In this document: positions 38,137 through 42,500 of the stretch, piece by piece
How the letters are laid out: each line of letters opens with the position of its first letter
How positions within the stretch are numbered: the stretch's first letter is position 1
DNA from: Glandiceps talaboti
Taxonomy: Eukaryota > Hemichordata > Enteropneusta > Spengelidae
Length of the DNA: 42,500 nt
Direction of reading: 5' to 3'
Assembly: GCF_964340395.1 (NCBI RefSeq)
Contig: NC_135557.1
Location: 24,641,563 to 24,684,062, forward strand
The notes under the pieces: generated by a model
What the model saw: the letters and a program-made list of their open reading frames with translations, nothing else
Told to the model about the DNA's origin: nothing
Databases searched by the model: none
Translations under genes and position numbers: made by a program

Positions 38137-38542
38137 CAACCAAAACTCCGAACAGATATAACCTATTTTTACATCATACTCAGTCACAGAAAAAACGTCA
38201 TATGAAAAGCCACAGACCTGGCACCAGCTATAATTCATATTATATACTATAATTTAAAGGAATTTGATTTCGACTGAACTGAGATGGAAACAAACAAGTT
38301 GTTTCGACTTGTGTGTGAATGATTTGGGAGATATGTATTGTGTATATTAGCACGAGGAGACAATATAAACACACATCGGCCAAAATTAATGGAAATACAA
38401 CAACATTGAGATAAAGTTTCTCACAGTTTTTCGTCTTACCTCCCGCTTCTTTACTTTCATCACCGTTTGTATCATTTTCTTCTCCTGCTTGTAGATCTCC
38501 ATCCGTCGCACCACCTGGTTTCCTTTCAATGTCCTTCGACAT
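34023..38542 (-). CDS. gene B: stand-alone CEP104-type zinc-finger protein (7 exons, 304 aa)
   Basis: Spliced exons: 38542-38440, 37812-37691, 36758-36623, 35832-35692, 35418-35260, 34703-34581, 34153-34023. Residues 1-34 are a charged leader. Residues 38-158 match the C-terminal CEP104 zinc-finger block, with four Cys/His units: C40-C43-H59-C64, C70-C73-H85-C90, C98-C101-H113-C119 and C131-C134-H148-C155. Hallmarks are CVFCG, HYW, NRCPLCH and WKKHLMGELGC. Residues 168-304 are a Lys/Ser/Thr-rich disordered tail. Human CEP104 acts at the centriole and cilium tip, and its zinc-finger part binds NEK1 and CP110. This product lacks the jelly-roll, coiled-coil and tubulin-binding TOG parts, so it may be a partner-binding module or a diverged partial duplicate. 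Every junction keeps frame; homology is judged from memory of the motifs. Confidence 0.87.
34187..34216. mobile_element. 30-bp micro-foldback, copy 2, gene B intron 6
   Basis: Arms CATAGACCCT and AGGGTCTATG with an imperfect inner stem and small loop. TATCAGC flanks it perfectly on both sides (34180-34186 and 34217-34223). It has the same arms as 20024-20049. It lies 34 bases upstream of the exon 7 acceptor. Confidence 0.65.
34581..34703 (-). CDS. gene B exon 6: basic tail
   Basis: 123 bases, phase 1 at both ends, so it could be skipped without a frameshift. Acceptor CAATGCAG, donor GGAG|GTGGGT. Encodes a Lys/Asp/Ser-rich stretch (HKEDVKPKDRKAKD). Confidence 0.8.
34918..35233. repeat. compound (GGAT)n-(CATA)n-(CAGA)n-(CAGT)n tract in gene B intron 5
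   Basis: GGAT/GAAT (about 34918-34990), CATA (35020-35068), pure CAGA (35078-35172), CAGT (35188-35220), then CAAA/CAGA. It fills most of the 556-base intron between exons 5 and 6. Confidence 0.93.
35260..35418 (-). CDS. gene B exon 5: start of basic tail
   Basis: 159 bases, phase 1 at both ends. Acceptor TTTTGTTAG, donor AAAG|GTAGGA. Lys/Ser/Thr/Gln-rich with no domain. The downstream intron starts with a long UGUC/UGAC-type repeat within about 25 bases of the donor. Confidence 0.8.
35692..35832 (-). CDS. gene B exon 4: zinc-finger unit 4
   Basis: 141 bases, acceptor CAATCACAG, donor GAAG|GTACTT. Encodes ESVGNRCPLCHIDI and WKKHLMGELGC, the most diagnostic CEP104 segment. The TOG-less C-terminal position agrees with the human order, where little follows this unit. 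Confidence 0.88.
36623..36758 (-). CDS. gene B exon 3: zinc-finger units 2-3
   Basis: 136 bases, phase 0 at the start, one base over at the end. Acceptor TTTTGAAG (AG at 36760-36759), donor CCCAG|GTAGG. Encodes VVEISELTDHC (H85, C90) and QCPRCHE (C98, C101) to H113 and C119. Three CACGTG hexamers fall in this exon by virtue of its codons. Confidence 0.87.
37691..37812 (-). CDS. gene B exon 2: first zinc-finger unit
   Basis: 122 bases, acceptor TATTCACAG, donor CAG|GTATTT. Completes Asp35 and encodes C40-C43-H59-C64 and the C70-C73 pair of unit 2. NQCVFCG and DKHYWTDC closely follow the CEP104 family pattern. Confidence 0.87.
38070..38136. repeat. (TGAT)n microsatellite in gene B intron 1
   Basis: TTTG units grade into TGAT. 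It resembles the tetranucleotide at 4423-4694. Confidence 0.9.
38440..38542 (-). CDS. gene B exon 1 (residues 1-34)
   Basis: ATG at 38542-38540 with A at -3. Encodes a Gly/Glu/Asp-rich leader, MSKDIERKPGG onward, ending KEAG plus one base. Donor G|GTAAGAC. The frame stays open upstream to a possible acceptor (TTTGTATAG, AG at 38566-38565) but has no further ATG there. The 5' boundary is therefore either that acceptor or a transcription start nearby. Confidence 0.75.
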
Positions 38543-38663
38543 ATTACAATACGTTATTAGCCACCTATACAAATAAAGCGATTTTGAAAAAGGGGAAGTT
38601 AGAATTAAGTTCCTGACGTATCCCGCTGCTGGGAGTTTTGTATTATATTGTTACTCACTGTTG

Positions 38664-38677
38664 GTAACCATGGTTAC
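38664..38677. promoter_or_regulatory. X-box-like palindrome upstream of gene B exon 1
   Basis: GTAACCATGGTTAC is a perfect 14-base palindrome 122 bases upstream of the gene B start. It resembles the RFX X-box layout (two half-sites, two-base spacer) but has one mismatch per half-site to the usual consensus. Confidence 0.3.
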
Positions 38678-38798
38678 AGTCATTTATTTGTGATTTGCCT
38701 ATCGAGAATGTGGTCCTGGTATACTTGTCTCAATTACTAGTCATTTTATTGTCTTGAAGCTGACCGTATTTATCAAGACAGAGATATTAAGGTATTTG

Positions 38799-38806
38799 TG
38801 ACGTCA
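38799..38806. promoter_or_regulatory. CRE palindrome upstream of gene B
   Basis: TGACGTCA lies within GTGACGTCATCAC, about 257 bases upstream of the gene B ATG. It is the only CRE palindrome in the window in a plausible promoter position. Confidence 0.35.
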
Positions 38807-41439
38807 TCACAAGGCGATTTCCTATAAACCCATTTAGGAAATCTCTAAATGGCAGTAATAAAGTACAGTAATATACAAGTTAAGTAAGTTACCGAAATTG
38901 TATTTTATAACTCAAAATCATAGAGTAAGTAAAAATAACAACATATTAATACATCAATCAGCACATTTGGCTTATTTTGAAACTATCAATCTAAATAATT
39001 TAATAGTAGTAATCGATACAAGTGTACTTACTAAAGGTAGAAATAATGACATCCAGATTGTTTCCCCTCAATGAATATTTAGATATGGGCAGGATAGTAA
39101 ATAATTAAATAATAATCAAATATTTATTGATGAGAAAAATGACATGAAGTTACACGTTCAACTATTATATATAATGTAATTATGTAGAGTGCAACGGTAA
39201 TGGATGCAGTATGTCTTGATTAGTTGTGGCAGTTACAATTAATAATTAAAACCCCGACAGTGATGTAAAAACTGCATAATGCGAAATGGAAAAAAATATT
39301 ACAAATTAACTGCTGCATTATAATAAAAGGGACCTAATAGTAACATGGCGACGAAATTATCTACGTGCACATATAGACTTATGTGTGCTTGAAATAACCA
39401 TATATTCCCTAACTGAGTGCACAGTAAATACTTACAATATAAATAACTCATCTGGTATAAATGCCCAGATCCCAATCAAAATAGTATAATCTGGTATAAA
39501 CGTTGTTTCCACTACGAGAAATATTTGGGAATGTAGTGTATTGTTCACATGAAAAACATTATCCAATTTGTTGTACTGTATAAGAGTTTCGTTCAAGGTG
39601 ATGAACAATATTTTTTTCGATAAATGATTCAAAACACTGTAACTCCAGTCATGATTGTCAATAACCCTGCACCACCGGACCTCACTAACCCTGCATCACC
39701 TGACCTCGATAAACATAGTATAAATAGTCAATCTGACTCAGACTTTGCCAATATTACATTTGAGCGAAATAAACCATGTTATGACACATTCATGTGTTCA
39801 TGTAGCCTTCAGTGATTGGTTTAAATTGTATCACGTGCTATGGACCATTGGCCCTTAGTGACCTCAAATTGCATATAGGGCCAAGCGTTCTATTTTCGCT
39901 GGTGCAATATAAGTGAATTTGCTAAGACCATGGAAAGAATGTAATGTGTTATAATAACTTACTGCCTGGCCTTATTCGGGCAATAGTATACGTCATATTA
40001 GCTATCATGCTGTTACCTAGAAACTATATGCCTTAGCCGAAAGCCTATGGAAACAGTTACTACATAGCAACCTTTACAGTAATTGATGTCTACTAGTGCC
40101 CTCATAGCCAGGCAATAAGTGTATATTGTGAGCTTCAGTTTTGCTCTTAAAGCTGGCCTCGGCATTGTGTCGCAATAGGCCATTCCAGACTGCAAACAGG
40201 GAATTGACAATACAGCGCCCTCGCTCAAATTGGAGGTATCATCACCTTAAGAGCTTTGTCCATTTAATTTAGTATTCTGTAGAGGTGTAAATCGGGGATG
40301 TGTTTCATATTGTTCAGACATCGAGGAAAGTAGCAGTGTTCTATGATTAACAGATTAACCTATACCATGTTTACCCCAAGGTACACACAGACAGGAAGTA
40401 GAGCGCCACCATGGCAAATTTTGGAAAGGTCTATTGTTTCAATTTAGGTATATTTACTCCTCACAATGACGCGTTTTTGAATACTTAATTAGACGTCTAC
40501 CAATTCCTACACTGTAGTTTTTAATATAAATCAAAAGTTGTCACCCATAATTATAAAGTTACAGCTTGTCCCATAATAACCAAAAAGAAATGGGACATTT
40601 ATGTCTAACTGGATTAATCTTTCTTTCTCATATTGCATTTACGTAAATACAGTCCCTCATTTCAGTCTGGAGAAAGTATCAAACCATTTTGCTGTAAACA
40701 AAATATCCTTTTCGATTTATTAAAACTCATTCCTAAAGAAGTCATATTGATAAGCAATATTGATGTTGTACATGTTGCAGTAACATGTTCCCATTTGCTT
40801 CCTACTTTGGCAGATTGATTGCAAATAATTTGTATATGTTGAATTGCAGGGCAGGAAGCTGTATAAATGATTCACGATGTTTCTAATAAATTGATTACCG
40901 TCAATTCTTTTTCTCTTTTTCTTTTCGATCTGGTCAGGAAGTAGCCTTTTGTTTGATTCATATTTTAAGAACTCAATATTATGCATGGCAGTAGAGGAAC
41001 GATACTAATGCACAATCACAACAGATCGCTTTATTAAATCATTCATAGAACGGGATTCTTTTATCCGAATCGGATGCTGCTAATGACAACTGTCTTATGA
41101 ACATTGAAAACAGGCGCCATTTCAGACTGTAAACGCTGTGAGTGAGTGATTACAGTTGTTTGCTTTGACAATTAACGTGCATTAAGGGATACTATGTTCG
41201 CTAAGTTTTTTCAGTTTGATAGGGTTTCATATATTTGAGTTATATTCAGATGTTAATGATGTGGCTCACCAACAGTCAAAATATTAAGAAGTACAATCAA
41301 AATATCAGTCATGTCGAGTTCTTTCTAGTGATTTGTGTTATGTGTAAATAGTTAGTACACTTGCCATCTCAATAACCATGTTTCTGTTGATGCTAGCTTG
41401 ACATATCATAAGTTTTTACTTTGTTACTGTTTGTTTCAG
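38807..41439. other. intergenic or gene B 5' intron
   Basis: No exon in the correct phase was recognised. The 88-codon minus frame at 40720-40986 is Asn/Lys/Ile-rich with no domain. A small two-fold repeat (AACCCTGCACCACCGGACCT-type) lies near 39662-39709. Confidence 0.4.
39957..40127. mobile_element. diverged inverted-repeat element
   Basis: ACTTACTGCCTGGCC through GTCATATTA (39957-40000) is complementary, with several mismatches, to 40085-40127, with about 85 bases between. It looks like an old foldback MITE. No target duplication was identified. Confidence 0.5.
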
Positions 41440-41502
41440 AGAGCTAGACGCGTCTATTTGGAAGTGTTAGAGTCGAGAACCCTTCTGTGTATTTTTATTT
41501 AA
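41440..41502 (+). CDS. possible 3'-terminal exon of a plus-strand transcript
   Basis: A strong acceptor (CTGTTTGTTTCAG) is followed by 20 open codons (RARRVYLEVLESRTLLCIFI), TAA, and AATAAA at 41506-41511. No upstream exons on this strand were found, so it could be chance or a non-coding RNA end. Confidence 0.15.
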   Translation, partial: RARRVYLEVLESRTLLCIFI

Positions 41503-41572
41503 AAAAATAAAATCATTCTTAACTCTGTCTCATCAGTACGTCTACAAAATAGACACATTGTTGTTTATACGC

Positions 41573-41599
41573 TCCAAAGTGACAAAACGTCACTTTGGA
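41573..41599. repeat. 27-bp perfect hairpin
   Basis: TCCAAAGTGAC and GTCACTTTGGA, 11-base arms with loop AAAAC. Its size is like the micro-foldbacks, but the arm sequence differs and no flanking duplication is seen. Confidence 0.7.
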
Positions 41600-41865
41600 A
41601 TCTAATTAATATTATTTACTTTCCCTTACCCTTGAAGAGATACATTCTGTGATATTTACATCCTTGAACATAACATTTCTTGTTTTAAAGCGGTTGATTA
41701 CATGTGTTAATATAACTACATCCAACTTTCATAACAAAAAATAGGATAGACTTTAAATTCTAAAATTGACATAAGTTTTCAATTTCAGATATGACTACAA
41801 ATTAAGCGTATTCTATTTTTTTAAAGCTTTAAAAATATCTTATTGGTAGAAAAATTGCGCCTTAC

Positions 41866-41917
41866 CTTTCATCAACCTGCTCGTCCGATAGAATGTCTTG
41901 TTGTTTTCGCTGCTCAT
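41866..41917 (-). CDS. possible alternative first exon of gene B
   Basis: ATG at 41917 starts 17 codons (MSSENNKTFYRTSRLMK) plus one base before a strong donor (AAAG|GTAAGG). The overhang fits gene B exon 2 exactly (making Asp), giving an alternative N-terminus of 17 residues. Joined instead to the acceptor at 38565, it would meet a stop after two codons and act as a 5' UTR with a short upstream ORF. An in-frame upstream ATG (MAFALAT) also exists. The TATA-like and X-box-like motifs nearby support a promoter here. Confidence 0.4.
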
Positions 41918-41918
41918 G

Positions 41919-41932
41919 GTTGCCAGGGCAAA
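41919..41932 (-). promoter_or_regulatory. RFX X-box-like motif at the candidate first exon
   Basis: On the minus strand TTTGCC-CT-GGCAAC matches the X-box pattern RYYNYY, 1-3 spacer, RRNRAC at 11 of 12 half-site positions. It sits directly before the ATG at 41917. RFX factors switch on ciliary genes through such motifs near their starts, which fits a CEP104-type gene. Confidence 0.4.
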
Positions 41933-41992
41933 GGCCATTCCATTTCGTAGAGGTGTGCGACGACAATAATCATATCGACATTACACGAAGAC

Positions 41993-42000
41993 CTATATAT
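41993..42000 (-). promoter_or_regulatory. TATA-like box
   Basis: ATATATAGG on the minus strand, about 75-80 bases upstream of the ATG at 41917. A start site about 30 bases downstream would leave a roughly 45-base leader. Such motifs are common in AT-rich DNA. Confidence 0.25.
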
Positions 42001-42500
42001 GTGAACTAGGCAAACACTAGAATCTACTCAGTCTGTATTTATTCAACTAAAGGTATATCTTTATTAATGTAACCCAAAATATTTCGGAAAATCGGAAAAG
42101 AATTTATCAAATGTAATGAGAACATTTACCAAAATAAGAAGTAACAAATATTATCTCCCTGTCTGAATATATTTTACTTTTAAAGTGTAATCAAATGTGA
42201 AATACAATTTCCTACCAATGATACAAAAAATATCACCCGAAATAGAAAGCCATGACAGATATCACCTTCCGATGAATTATAATCCAGCCCTAGGAACATA
42301 CACGTATACTAAATATCAACACAAAGTGACGACAACATGAATTGACCGATATCATGTCACCAGTAGAATACTATCATGTCATGATCAATCTGAATAAATG
42401 TAACACCCAACCTCAAGTACTATTTTAGTTAATTTATTCGACATTGTTTGGGTTATTTTTCATGCCCGATACGTTTAATGTCTAACCTCCTTGATGGCAC
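42001..42500. other. non-coding stretch at window end
   Basis: No exon or repeat recognised. Confidence 0.4.

Overview
This is animal (metazoan) nuclear DNA: AT-rich, split genes with GT-AG introns, very long di-, tri- and tetranucleotide repeats, short foldback elements and retroposon tails. One gene belongs to a cilium-tip protein family (CEP104), which fits a ciliated animal. The repeat style suggests an invertebrate, but I cannot name a phylum from the sequence alone.

Two protein-coding genes can be rebuilt exon by exon, both on the minus strand. Gene A (stop 9256, start 18671; 5 exons, 430 codons) is a type II membrane protein whose lumenal part resembles GDP-fucose protein O-fucosyltransferases (POFUT-like). 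All four exon junctions keep the frame, and the start has a near-perfect Kozak context 37 bases after a strong splice acceptor. Gene B (stop 34023, start 38542; 7 exons, 304 codons) has the four-unit Cys/His zinc-finger block of CEP104 followed by a basic, disordered tail. It lacks the rest of CEP104 (jelly-roll, coiled coil and TOG parts). A possible alternative first exon lies at 41866-41917, beside an RFX X-box-like motif and a TATA-like box.

Layout. 1-9000: no gene; minisatellites, including a 24-copy array of a 57-bp unit carrying a CCAAT motif (6049-7453). 9061-9208: four perfect CRE palindromes just downstream of gene A. 9256-18708: gene A, with a hammerhead-ribozyme-like sequence in intron 3 (sense strand) and a 91-bp MITE in intron 2. 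18780-25000: intergenic, with MITEs at 20732 and 22816 and a 26-bp micro-foldback at 20024. 24944-31456: a dense simple-repeat region in which at least three LINE 3' ends run directly into microsatellites. 33599-33769: a (GA)n tract near the end of gene B. 34023-38564: gene B, with a second micro-foldback in its last intron. 38565-42500: gene B upstream region.

The main points for follow-up are the intronic hammerhead, the stand-alone CEP104 zinc-finger gene with X-box-like promoter motifs, the 26-30 bp foldbacks with 7-bp target duplications, and the excess of TGACGTCA palindromes. Everything here was read by eye; no alignment or database search was run.
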